Positions 38,367 to 48,581 of a stretch of DNA of 64,000 nt are shown here, piece after piece. The first letter of the stretch is position 1, and every line of letters starts with the position of its first letter. The stretch is from NCBI GenBank assembly GCA_963922205.1, contig CAWUHX010000028.1:1488001-1552000 (forward strand), read 5' to 3'. Origin of the DNA: Romanomermis culicivorax (Eukaryota > Nematoda > Enoplea > Mermithida > Mermithidae). A program made the position numbers and the translations under genes. The notes under the pieces were generated by a model. It was not told the origin of the DNA. It made no database searches and saw only the letters and a list, made by a program, of their open reading frames with translations.

Positions 38367-40244
38367 ATGTGTGAACACTTACAAACCACGTTTGTACAGT
38401 TGTCTTTGCTAATAAAGTTGACCATAGTAACATCACTGTTTCTAGGGGTGAGTTTGGCAGCACCTGCGGCTCAGTATCAATTTTGTGGTCTCTCAAGAAG
38501 CGGACATCCACTTGAGTTACCCCAGCGTGTAGAGTGTAAACCACCGCAATCTTCATGGAGTCCAGGACGCATGAACGTTACGGTGTATGTCCCTAGCTCA
38601 GACCCGATTACAACCACAGCGTGGAAATGCACATTGCGCAGCCGCAAAGTCTGCACCAACACTGGTCTCTTCGGCTCTAGGGGCATCACTGCAGACGTCA
38701 TTACCACTCAGCACGTAGCGCCTGCAGCCTGCAGGCTAGCACATCGCACTAAAATGTTTGGCTCACAAAAACTTGTCGGTATCCACCCTGGCTTTTATAG
38801 CACAAACCAAACATTGGAAGTGATGTACGAATGGTGCTGCAGCGACGTCTGCAAGACAGTGACTAACCTCTTCATCGAGGAGGGACAAATCGCTTCGTGG
38901 GATGGCACTACGGCCCTAAGCACCTCAGGCGATGTAGGTGGATGCAGTCCCACTGCAGGTCAGTGCACTACCCTAGACGGGGTCATTGTCTGGCCTGCAC
39001 AAAACTTCACGGCGTGGTGTCATTATCACCCCAAGGGAAAATATACTGCGTCCATGTCAGGGAATCACCTCATCATCGATGATCTACAGGTTGCCCTCAA
39101 GATCCTGGGAAACTCCCACGTCTTCCAACTGTGCCCAGAACTACGTTCCACCACAGTCCAGACGGATCAGGGTCATCTCCTACGCATCAACGGGAGATAC
39201 AATTTGACCCAAAACTTGTTCAGGCTGGCAAAGGACACACGTCCGGATCCTGTCAATGCCAAACTGAACTATCTGGCTCAGCAGATCAAGGAGTCGGAAA
39301 TTAATGGTTTCCGGTTCACGTGGCTTGAGCTCTGCTCTCACGCTCAACGCTACCTTGATCTGACTTGGCAGTTGCTCCGCTTTGACCCTACATTGGGTGC
39401 CCAGGCATTCCTCCAGAGGAATGACCTGATGGCGGAATTCACAGGCGATGCACTGACAATATGGCCGTGTCAGAAGGTCAACGCCACCTACGTCTACCAC
39501 TCGTACCGGGTAGGAAACGTCTGCTACAAGTACTTACCTGTACAGGTTGGCGGCACCATCTATTTCGCCACCCCCAGTGGTCCAGATCTCATTAAATCTA
39601 GCCCAATTGTGCCGTGTCACCACCACTTTACAGGGATTTTCGGAAATCGCTCGGGCTGGTTTACTGAGTCTGGGACGGTCCATGTGAGCCACATCCCACT
39701 GGAACTCTTCTGGAAGCAGCATTTCAACATCACTCACTTTGATGCACCAGGGCTCTTCCATGACCAGTTGGCGATGACCCCTTCAAACTTTGCCTTCTTT
39801 AAACAGTACGTTTACAAGACTGAGCAAATTGAAGCGGTACTAAACCGGCTGGTAAACTTTACCACTGGTCTATCCCTGCAACCGGATGCCATCTACCAGG
39901 CTTTTGCAGGGGTAGGAACCAACATCAAGGCCTCCCTGGAAGGTGTCAGTTTGGCGGCAAACCATGTGATTACTGGTCAACAACACACCCTCCTCCAGGG
40001 CTTGCATGCTGTCCTGAGTGGGCCCATTCAGTTGATCTTTAACACCCTAATTACCCTGACGATGCTGGTTGGTGTCGGATACCTAGCCTACCTTGGTGTA
40101 TCTCAATACCTCAGCTACCGTCTGCCGAAAAGACAGGTCTGGTTTGTTAGCTGTTTCTCCCCGTTGGGTCTTTACCGCAAAGTCCAATGCTGGATTGGTT
40201 TTCACTACATGCAAATGACACGCCGTCCCAGCTCGATCGAATGA
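38367..40244 (+). CDS. env: Env-like membrane glycoprotein of element C (intact ORF, 625 codons)
   Basis: ATG at 38367, 28 bases after the gag stop; TGA at 40242. A hydrophobic signal segment at residues 11-35 precedes a Cys-rich ectodomain starting QYQFCGLSRSGHP. At least seven N-glycosylation sequons (for example NVT, NFT, NAT, NIT) are spread through it. A membrane segment lies near residues 555-580, with a basic tail (RLPKRQVWF). The protein type is therefore a single-pass viral-style surface glycoprotein; receptor binding and fusion are inferred from layout only. The pattern of early cysteines recalls glycoproteins of invertebrate negative-strand RNA viruses and of env-bearing retroelements, but I cannot confirm a family. 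No furin-type cleavage site is obvious. It lies upstream of protease and overlaps the next frame by 58 bases, both unusual for a retroelement env. Confidence 0.75.
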   Translation: MCEHLQTTFVQLSLLIKLTIVTSLFLGVSLAAPAAQYQFCGLSRSGHPLELPQRVECKPPQSSWSPGRMNVTVYVPSSDPITTTAWKCTLRSRKVCTNTGLFGSRGITADVITTQHVAPAACRLAHRTKMFGSQKLVGIHPGFYSTNQTLEVMYEWCCSDVCKTVTNLFIEEGQIASWDGTTALSTSGDVGGCSPTAGQCTTLDGVIVWPAQNFTAWCHYHPKGKYTASMSGNHLIIDDLQVALKILGNSHVFQLCPELRSTTVQTDQGHLLRINGRYNLTQNLFRLAKDTRPDPVNAKLNYLAQQIKESEINGFRFTWLELCSHAQRYLDLTWQLLRFDPTLGAQAFLQRNDLMAEFTGDALTIWPCQKVNATYVYHSYRVGNVCYKYLPVQVGGTIYFATPSGPDLIKSSPIVPCHHHFTGIFGNRSGWFTESGTVHVSHIPLELFWKQHFNITHFDAPGLFHDQLAMTPSNFAFFKQYVYKTEQIEAVLNRLVNFTTGLSLQPDAIYQAFAGVGTNIKASLEGVSLAANHVITGQQHTLLQGLHAVLSGPIQLIFNTLITLTMLVGVGYLAYLGVSQYLSYRLPKRQVWFVSCFSPLGLYRKVQCWIGFHYMQMTRRPSSIE

Positions 40245-41850
40245 CACCGTGTTTTGTAGTGCTGTTGGATACCAAGGAAACTCCTGCTTTCCTTATTATG
40301 GGTTGCCCCCGCACTATCATTAGCCAACGTCTTCACAAGGCTTTGGCTAAAGAAAGTCCGAAGGTGGTCATGGCATTCCAGCAACATCACGACTTTAACC
40401 CATTGATGAGCATCAATGGTAAAGCCGTTCATACCATCCTTTCGAGACCATATGAAATCATGCTGCCTGGAAACCGCCAGCCGAACACACGGATCGATAT
40501 ACATCTCCATGTGTGCAAGACTACATCGCCCTTCTGGGCACCTGTTGACCTTATACTTGGACTGGACTTCCTAGAACAGTTCAAGAACATTATGTTTGAC
40601 TACCAACGTAATGTTTGTCGGCTGGACGCAGTAGAATTGCCCCTCCTCCTGACCACGCCAGAGATTGACCAGATCGACCCCTGATCGGAGAACACACATT
40701 CACTATCAAGAAACTCACACAGGTTGGGATCACGATCGCGGTCCAGGGCTTCGTCCATCTCTCGGCCACACTCACGGGCCTCCTCAGTTGCCTCATCATG
40801 TGGGTCAACCAGGGGATACCGGACTTCCTCCAGGCGTGCAAGTCGTCATTCGTCGACCTTGCAAGGGTCAGGTTGCCCTCGACCTCCGCCTGGAAACTCT
40901 CCAGTTACGCTAGAGAAAGGCCGATTCCATGAGCCAAGTGATTCAGATGCCCTGGCATCCCCCGTGCTGAACGTGCCAACACTATCAGACACTGAGATTG
41001 AATCACTAGGAGCTACTCAGAGCCCACGGGACCACTCAGACCATGTACTCACAGTACAGGATGAGTCAACCCTTCTAAATGACCCGGACCCCTCCGTCGG
41101 ATACACTCTAGTAGGTCTACTAGGTCGTACGGGACTGCCGTTTCCAAAGCGGTCCAGTAAGACTAAACACACTAGTGGTGCCACCACACCTGATTCCGGT
41201 CATGTGGTCTCTCCTTTCTACCCAAATGATATTCGGACACCCCATATCAAAGTTCTCCTTAACAACTGGGTAGAAGCAAAGGCACTGGTCGACAGAGGAG
41301 CTGTTTTCTCACTCCTGGACCGCAAGTTAGCAGCCAAGCTGCCCAACTTGACACTTACACAAACCAGGGCTCGTCCTATGGCAGCCAACGGGTCCCCGAT
41401 CCCACTGCTAGGAGCAGCCTACATCACGGTAACAGTGGCTGATGTCTCTGAACGGATTCAGGTCCAGATACAGGAGAACTGTTCAGCTGAACTGGTCCTG
41501 GGAACAAACTTCCTCAGCCGGTTCAATTGTGTTAGCTTGAACTGGGAGAAATCCTTTCTCCAGTTCAAGGAGAGTAAAATCCCCTGTGACGGTCTCATCC
41601 ACAGCCCACCTTCTGCTCGCGGCGCCTTGCCCCTGGAGGACTTTGTGGTTCTGGAGCCTCGCTCGCTGACACGATTCACTGTACCCGTACCGCCAATCTA
41701 TACGAAAGTACCTGAGGTGGCCTTCTTCCCAAAGCACCTCACGGGATCTCACAGAAACGTATATTTTTCTGGGAGCCTGAGTAGCGTGACTGACGGTCGC
41801 ATACCACTTCAAGTAGTTAACCCAAATACTCATTCTGGGTTCTCTATCCG
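40187..41850 (+). pseudogene. pro: Two protease-like domains with RS linker, element C
   Basis: Starts inside the env end. Domain 1 (about 40240-40660): AFLIMGCPRTIISQ where a DTG triad is expected, plus DLILGLDFLEQF, a degenerate retropepsin fold. TGA at 40682 (TGG in B) interrupts. The same frame continues at once with an RS-rich linker (40722-40830: GSRSRSRASS) and Pro/Ser-rich text. Domain 2 (about 41230-41570): VEAKALVDRGAVFSLLD, in which DTG has become DRG, and LVLGTNFL. A one-base insertion near 41838 shifts the frame before RT. The domain 2 of B keeps DTG, so it is the true protease of the family. The duplicate inactive domain is absent from the inverted fragment in element A. Confidence 0.75.
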
Positions 41851-41853
41851 CAC

Positions 41854-44800
41854 ATGACCATCGGTCATGTGCAGATGCATAGTGAGCCCTCAAAGGAATC
41901 ACCGGTCGACTCAGACACTGTCCTCGATTGTCAATGGGTCCGGGCCAATGCTGTAATCTCACCAGATATCTCCCCTCGGGACTGGGCAGCCTTACTCGAC
42001 CTACTGGTTGCATACACCGACCTTTATGCTCTTGATGAAAAGGACACAGGTTCCACTGATCTCATCCAGCACGAAATCAGCACGGGCGATGCCCGCCCAG
42101 TCCACTGTTTCCCTTACCCGTCCTCACCTAAGGAAAAGGATCTCATCATGCAGGAAGTCAAGGCACTCCAGGAGAAAGGTATTATCCAGCCGAGCACGTC
42201 ACTGTGGGCTACTAATACTGTCCTGGTGCGCAAGAAAAACGGTTCTCACCCTATGTGTGTTGATTTTTGTGGTCTTAACGAGATCATGAAAAAGGATGTC
42301 TACCCTCTCCCATGGATAGATGACATCCTTGACACACTCAAGGGCATGAAGTACTTCACTACCCTTGATCAGGCTAACACCTATTGGTCAATCCCGATTG
42401 CCGAGGCAGATGAAGAAAAGATGGCATTCAACATGCCCATTGGACTTTACGAGTTCAATTACTTGCGTTTTGGTCTGTGCATCGCACCAGGGACATTCCA
42501 ATGCCTCATGGACCTTCTCCTTACAGGAATCCAATGGCGCACGGTTCTGACCTATCTCGATGACATTTTGGTGTTCGGGAACTCTCACACCCAAATGCTT
42601 GAGTGCCTGGCAGATGTGTTCGCCCGTCCTTGCCAGGGTGGAATGAAGCTCAGACTGAGCAAGTGCAAATTCTCGCACTCCGAGGTAGAGTACCTAGGCT
42701 ATCGCATCTCACAGAGCAGCCTAGAGCTGGGCAAAGTCAAGCTGGCCCCCGTCCAAAATCTACCCATTCCACAAAATGCCAAAGACATCAAGTCCTTCCT
42801 CAGCCTCGTGTCTTACTACAGGCCTTTCATCCCTGGTTGTGCCCCGCTCAGCGAGCCACTAACCAAGCTCTTACGGAAGGAAATCACTTTCCAGTGGTCA
42901 AAACCTCAGCAGGAGGCGTTCGATGAACTCCGCCGATTGCTGACCAACCCTCCTATCCTGCGCCACCCGGACTTCTCGAAATCCTTTATCCTCCAGATGG
43001 ATGCAAGTATTTCAGGGATAGGAGCGGTTTTAAGCCAGTTAGACGAATTCGGATACAACCATCCTGTTGCGTACACCAGCCGAGGGTTAACAGCGGCTGA
43101 GAAAAACTATTCCATTACCGAACTGGAAACTCTCGCTGTTGTCCATTTCGTCAAGCACTTTCGGCCATACCTCTTCCAGCACAAGGTGGTTGTTCAGACT
43201 GACCATACAGCGGTCAAAGCAGTGTTGGGGAAGCCTAACCCCTCTGCTCGGATCGCTCGATGGGGACTCGCGCTCGCCGAATTCAAACTGACAATTCGGC
43301 CGCAAAAAGGTCAGTCTAACGGTAATGCTGATGCATTATCACGCCTGCCAGATCCTACCTCCCTCACTGGTCAGAGTATTGATGATACTCCCCTGTACAG
43401 ACCTGAGGGACATATTATGATGATCACCGATGGTGTGCAGCACCTGGCGAGATCAAGAACTATGACGGATGGTGTGCAGCACCTGGTGCGATCAAGTATT
43501 TCAGCACAGATCACTGCTGGCGCGCAGCGCCCGGCATGATCCGAGAATTATGCCGAGATATTGGTTGGTGCGCAGCACCCTGACCTTCTCGCTGCTCAGC
43601 TGGAGGATCCGGAATTAGCCGACATCATTCCCTCTCTTAAGCCCCTGGGCGACCAGAATGATGTGCGAGGCTACCATCTGTTGGATAATGTTCTTCAGAA
43701 ATGGACAGGCGAGTCCAACAAGATTGTCATACCCAGATCCATGGTTACTACCATTATCCGGGCTCATCATGATGACATCTTAGCTGGACACTTTGGTGCT
43801 AAACGTACTGCGTGGCTCATTGCTCGCAGATACCACTGGCCTTCCCTCAGTCGGGATGCCAAGTCCTTCTGTCAGCGGTGTGATCTTTGCCAATGGAATA
43901 AGCCTCCTCGACAGAAAACCACTGCGACCCTGAAACCCATCACCATCACGGGACCATTTCATCGGGTAGGTGTCGACTGTATGGGACCTATGACCACTAG
44001 CGAAGCTGGCAACCGTTTCATCGTAGTCTTCATCGACTACTTTACGAAATGGGTCGAGGCTTATGCTACTCCGGATATCACTGCGCACACCATGGCCCGA
44101 CTGTTTGTAACGCAAATTGTCTGCGGGCACGGGGCACCGCAGATTCTTCAGTCCGATCGTGGCACTGATTTCACATCAAAACTGATGACTGAGATCACTG
44201 CGATCTGTTCAATGAAGAAGATCCACTCTACCGCCTATCATCCTATGACCAACAGCGAGGTGGAAAGAGCTAATCAGACACTAGCCACACGGCTACTTAT
44301 GTATGTTCATCACGGACATACAGATTGGGATGAACACCTACCGTACGCTGTGTTTGCCGTCAATATCAGCATGAATGAGTCAACAGGGTACTCCCCCTTT
44401 GAACTCATGTACGGTCACACACCCATGCTCCCTGTTGACTTGGTGCTCTCATTCAACCCTCCGGCCCATATCATTAATGTTTCCTCATATGATATGGAGG
44501 TCAAACGTCATTTCACGAATGCGTTGACCTTAATCCAGAGTCGGATTGAGAAAGCACAGGAGGCCTATGCACGGTCCTACAACTGGAGGGCACAAGATGT
44601 CTCATACAAAGTAGGGGATCAGGTGCTCAAACTGCGCACTTCCAGCAAACGTGGGCTTACCCCTAAATTGCTGCCCATCTATGATGGGCCCTATCTTGTA
44701 ACAAGTGTGGCATATCCCAATGTCACACTTCGTCTTGAGAGGGATCAGGAAGACACTGTACATGTCAACCAGCTTCGACTTTACGTGTCCCCTGACCCAC

Positions 44801-44934
44801 CGAGTGAAGCAGAGGATACACCTCCCACTTCACAGGCAGCGGATTCGGCACCCTTGTTGTTTCCTTCAACAAGTCCGGACTTTACACCAAATTTGATTGA
44901 CCCACATCTTGATGCAGAGGTCCCCGACCACTAA
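41854..44934 (+). pseudogene. pol: RT-RNase H-integrase of element C, one nonsense codon
   Basis: RT has a catalytic YLDD intact at 42553-42564, with TTLDQ before it. RNase H has MDASISGIGAVLSQ, TELETLAVV and TDHTAV (42990-43220). A linker has repeated MTDGVQHLxRS units (43425-43500). A TGA at 43537 (CGA-like in B) separates the integrase half in the same frame. Integrase: HH-CC domain (HH...H, CQRCDLC), D at 43975, D at 44155 and E at 44263 (D-x35-E), then GDQVLKL...GPYLVTSVAYPNV as C-terminal domain and a Pro/Ser-rich tail to TAA 44932. The frame is offset from protease by the insertion near 41838. Best-preserved pol in the window. Confidence 0.9.
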
Positions 44935-45448
44935 TTCAAGATGCTCTTCTCTTCATTGTCCCCGCTTACGGATGAGGATGTCCTTTTTCGAAGGACAGCT
45001 GTGCCCCCCACGAAGTATCCATTCTTATCCATGCTGGATCTTAGTGGATAGAAGAGAATGTGCAGCAACCAAAGCATCACATCATAGGCACATCCCTGCG
45101 ATAGCCTACACCTCACTGAGTGCATCCCCTGCGATAGCCCGATAGCCTACACCTCACTGGGCGCATCCTCTGCAATAGCCTACATCTCGCCCTGAAAATT
45201 TTTCTTTTCTCTGTTCTAGACTTTCACACAGGATACTCAATGCCTGCAACTTCACTCACCAACAATTTCCGGTTACCATACTGTCAAACAAACCACAATC
45301 AAAGAAGGCGTCATCCGCCAACAATCCAACGGACCTATTTGACCACTCGCTGTCACACCTGGAAATGACCAACAACCACGGACACGCCGCACAACCCTCA
45401 CCACTAACCACAGCAAGGACGAGGACGCCCTTTTTCGAAGGACTGCCG
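44935..45448 (+). other. 3' non-coding region of element C
   Basis: GAGGATGTCCTTTTTCGAAGGACAGC near 44964 and GAGGACGCCCTTTTTCGAAGGACTGCC at 45421-45447, the latter touching the LTR, form the same hairpin twice about 455 bases apart. Between them is a tandem repeat (45089-45190) of about 35 bases around GCGATAGCCTACACCTCACT, three copies. No coding sequence. Confidence 0.6.
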
Positions 45449-46436
45449 TGTCACGTGCCGCTCAATTCCTCCAACGTCACGTGATCCCAATCATGTCGAC
45501 ATTTTGTTTTTCTCCATGTTTTGTTTATTATTCATTCATGTTTCGTTTGTTTTATTTCTACACATGCATTTTGCATTTGTTTTTATATTTTTCATGCATT
45601 TCTATGTTTCATTTTCATTATATTTTTTTTCTTTATGCACGCGGGCTACAGTAGGCCCTTTAGCTATAAAACTTTCGCCAACCGTGCTCCATGAGCACAT
45701 GGCTATTTTTTGTGCATTCCATGCACCTCTTATCACAAAAATTAGCATCATTTTTGTTACGCAAAAACGACTAGCTAAGAAGTTTTAGCTAAAGACGTTC
45801 ATATGCTTAGCATAGGCACTGCAGTCGGCCCCAATGCTAAACGCATGTGAGCTAAAAATGTCTATGTGCACATAAGCATCTTCTGCATCGCGTCTAGCTG
45901 CAGAAGTTAGCTTGGACGCCGAGAAACTCCGCCCAAGCTGCAGCTGTAGCCAAACATGTCCTTAAAAGGACATGTTTCTTTAACTTTTGGTTCAGTGTTC
46001 GTTTTTGGCTCATTCTGGGTTTTACCCCTGCGTCCGAATTGATGTCAGCATCCGTCGCCTTTCGCCTAATTTGAATAAATTTGAATATCCGTCTTCACTG
46101 CGTCCACCGCCTTTTATGTCCAATAAATTTGCATAGACTTGCATCTCTTCACTGCGTTCGCCGCCTATTCTACTTACAGTACCTGTCGCCCATCTGTGCC
46201 AGGTGTCCGACCGCCCCAGTTAACAGAGAAACAATCAAGAGTCGCCTCCTGATCGCCAACACCCGTTGCCTGAGAACCGTGTGGATCGCATCCCCGTTCC
46301 TTGCCAGAAAACCGAAAGTTCCCAGGGACCTACCGCCTGTTTCGTCGAATCCTTTGGAAGAACAGGACTAGGTGAGTCTTCTCAGGGGATTATTGTTATT
46401 GTGGGGTATTTTTGGGGAACCCTTCTTGAGTCAGTT
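45449..46436 (+). repeat. 3' LTR of element C, truncated
   Basis: Matches 30682-31669 closely, including the hairpin cluster and the AATAAA signals. It stops at GAGTCAGTTC; the remaining 425 or so bases seen in the 5' LTR are deleted and the sequence passes directly into LTR B (from the equivalent of 16628). Confidence 0.88.
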
Positions 46437-47002
46437 CTGCGAATGGCACAGTCCCTCATTCTCAGTGAATGAGGACTAGGGATTGCCACCCCTGACCCGG
46501 CTGCATTGTCCATTATTTTACAGCTGAACCCTAGGACAAGGCCGAGGTACATCATGGATTTTCCCGTGGTAGTACCAGCTGGGTTAGATTCCCGAAGTAT
46601 AGTCTGTTTTTCTTGAAATGCTTCTAAATAATGAAAGTGGAAAGCAAGTAGTATTTCAGATTTTCACGATTTGCTGATGAACAATATATCATATAGGACT
46701 GGAAACTTCTGAGCACACTGACCTAACCACTTGCAATTTTTCGAATAAAAAATTTTGCAGAAAGAGCTCTTATGTAAACGATTTTGACGACAGTACGTGT
46801 TTGTGTCACTTCTCTATTTGGAAGCATTTTATAAAAAACAGACTATAGATAACCATAAGCGAGCCACCCAATGGGGTCACAGCATGCCACTCGCAGTGAC
46901 ATGACCATATTCTCTATGAATATGGTATGGATTTTCACTCATCAATGTGATTGTCCTATTTTGTTTATTGTGACATGGCTCCAATTTCTACTTAATGTGA
47001 CA
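46437..47002 (+). repeat. 3' LTR of element B, right part
   Basis: CTGCGAATGGCACA... matches 16629-16947 apart from a 246-bp MITE plus a duplicated TA. It ends TTAATGTGACA exactly like the 5' LTR, followed by the CTTG duplication at 47003-47006. The LTR portion equivalent to 15891-16628 is missing. Confidence 0.9.
46600..46845. mobile_element. 246-bp MITE with TA duplication, inserted in LTR B
   Basis: Inverted ends of about 30 bases starting TAGTCTGTTTTT, flanked by TA (46598-46599, 46846-46847). The 5' LTR of B has the uninterrupted site GAAGTAGATAACC, so this is a filled site with a visible empty partner. Tc1/mariner-type target. No coding capacity. Confidence 0.92.
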
Positions 47003-47006
47003 CTTG

Positions 47007-48051
47007 TAACGCAGAAATGCTGAAAGTAAGTTACGTGTGCAGAATTTCGTGTCAAGACGATATCATTGTTGACCGTATGTTAGGAATCGATCAACGGGCG
47101 GCTGTGAACTATGACTAAACTCTCAACTCAACTCGATAACTCTTTTATAAATACTTTCCGTCCGATGCGAGAAATGTCCAAAAAAATCTCGCACGGCTGA
47201 AAAAAATATTCGCTGCTCTGCGCAGAAAAAGCTAAGGAAATGACCAGCTGTGGCGCGATGCGCCGGATTATGAGATTTCAACTTCCCAAAGCACAGCAAT
47301 TGTATAACGATCTTGATTCCCGAATTTTTTTCATTAAATGAGAACCATGTGCGAAAATTTTTTCTAATTTCCAACTTTTTTCTGAATTAATAGCCTTCAA
47401 TTCCGTCAATAACTTCAATTATCGCGTTTTTTATTGTAATACAGTATAGTGTGCGCACGCGCGGTAATTGAACAAGCAATGCATACTTCATTTTCATCTT
47501 TTTCTCGGTTACAAGCATTTAAAAAAAAACAGACTATAGTTGCGTTCTTTTTAGAAGCATCACAAGAAAAACATACTGTAGTGTTACGGAATAGAACTGC
47601 GATTAGTCGACGTCGAAGCCCACAGCAAAAAATTTACTACAGATTCATGTTCGAAGTTTTTCTCATGACTTAAATTATCAAGTTCATATTATCTAAGTCT
47701 CCAAATAAAAAGTCATGTGAAAGCAATTTTCGGAGCCTGTCTTCTTGAAATGCTTTACAATTGCCAAACCAGTATACTCAACAGTTTCAACGTTTTTCAA
47801 TGTGAAAGATTATGTAGTCAAGCCTTTGTGAAAAGGATTTTGACGACGGTTCTGTATTTTTGTCAATTTCTGTTTATAACAGACAACAGAAAACCGCTGC
47901 CTGAAACGGGGAATTCTCGGTTTCGGGTCTCGCTGTTCTCTCGAATCGTTGTCATAAAGTTTCGCTTTTCAGAATGCAGACCGTTTAGGGATATGAAAAA
48001 ACAGTAATATTGTTCATGAAAAACAGGGAGTTGAATGTCGATAGGTGACTA
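47007..48051. other. Intergenic DNA downstream of element B
   Basis: No gene seen. A CGCGATGCGCCGG hairpin site lies at 47251. At 47506-47585 there are partial MITE ends (AAGCATTTAAAAAAAAACAG followed by ACTATAG, then TAGAAGCATCACAAGAAAAAC) of the family at 46600, in broken form. Confidence 0.5.
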
Positions 48052-48293
48052 TAGTCTGTTTTTTATAAAGTGCTTCCAAATAGAAATGTGACACAAATCA
48101 GTAGTGTCGTCAAATCGTTCACATAGGGCTGTTACTGTAGAATTTTTCGCTCAAAAAATTGTTGAAGGTTAGGTCAGTATGCTCACAATTTTCCAGTCCT
48201 ATGATGTATTGTTTGAGAGAAAATCGCGAACATCTGAAATACTACTTGCTTTCCACATTCATTATTTAGAAGCATTTCAAGAAAAACGGACTA
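48052..48293. mobile_element. 242-bp MITE, second copy, inverted
   Basis: TA at 48050-48051 and 48294-48295. Ends TAGTCTG... and ...CGGACTA. The interior matches the copy at 46600-46845 in reverse orientation with few differences. Confidence 0.9.
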
Positions 48294-48374
48294 TACTTAT
48301 TCTCACTTTGATAGAATAAAGAGACCACGCATCGTGCGCTTGAAGTGTCAAACTCGTATGTAGGCTTAAGAAAT

Positions 48375-48380
48375 TTTATT
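48375..48380 (-). terminator. Poly(A) signal of the ZC3H15-like gene
   Basis: AATAAA on the minus strand, about 200 bases after the stop codon at 48582-48584. No closer perfect signal seen. Confidence 0.55.
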
Positions 48381-48581
48381 ACTCTCGACAGACGATTACT
48401 AATAAATTAGTCAGCAAGTTGAAGATGCGCACTACGAGGCTCTCAGTACGAAACCGGAGGAAAACGCCAAAGAAAACTTCGCATGCTACGCAACTTTGCA
48501 AAAATATGACCATAAAAATTTTAATGTGAAGTAGTGAACTCAGAATAGACTGATTCAACAAATATTTTTTTCGAAGTTCCA

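Larger units (their letters stand above)
30682..46436 (+). mobile_element. Element C: giant env-bearing Ty3/gypsy-type element nested in B
   Basis: 5' LTR 30682-32093, primer site at 32094, leader of about 3.6 kb, gag 35663-38338, env 38367-40244, protease 40187-41850, RT-RNase H-integrase 41854-44934, 3' LTR from 45449 cut off at 46436. Homologous over its length to B but clearly a different lineage: LTR starts and leaders differ a good deal. Fewer lesions than B, consistent with later insertion. The env ORF is intact; gag and pol are not. Confidence 0.9.

Noticed and set aside
45504..45788. Hydrophobic 94-codon frame in the LTR of C (also 30590-30978)
   Set aside because: It is the translation of a T-rich LTR stretch present in both LTRs; Phe/Ile/Ser-rich without conserved codon pattern.
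46437..46599. Separate solo LTR next to element C
   Set aside because: The fragment continues in register to the exact LTR end at 47002 and the CTTG duplication of B, so it is the right part of the 3' LTR of B, not another insertion.
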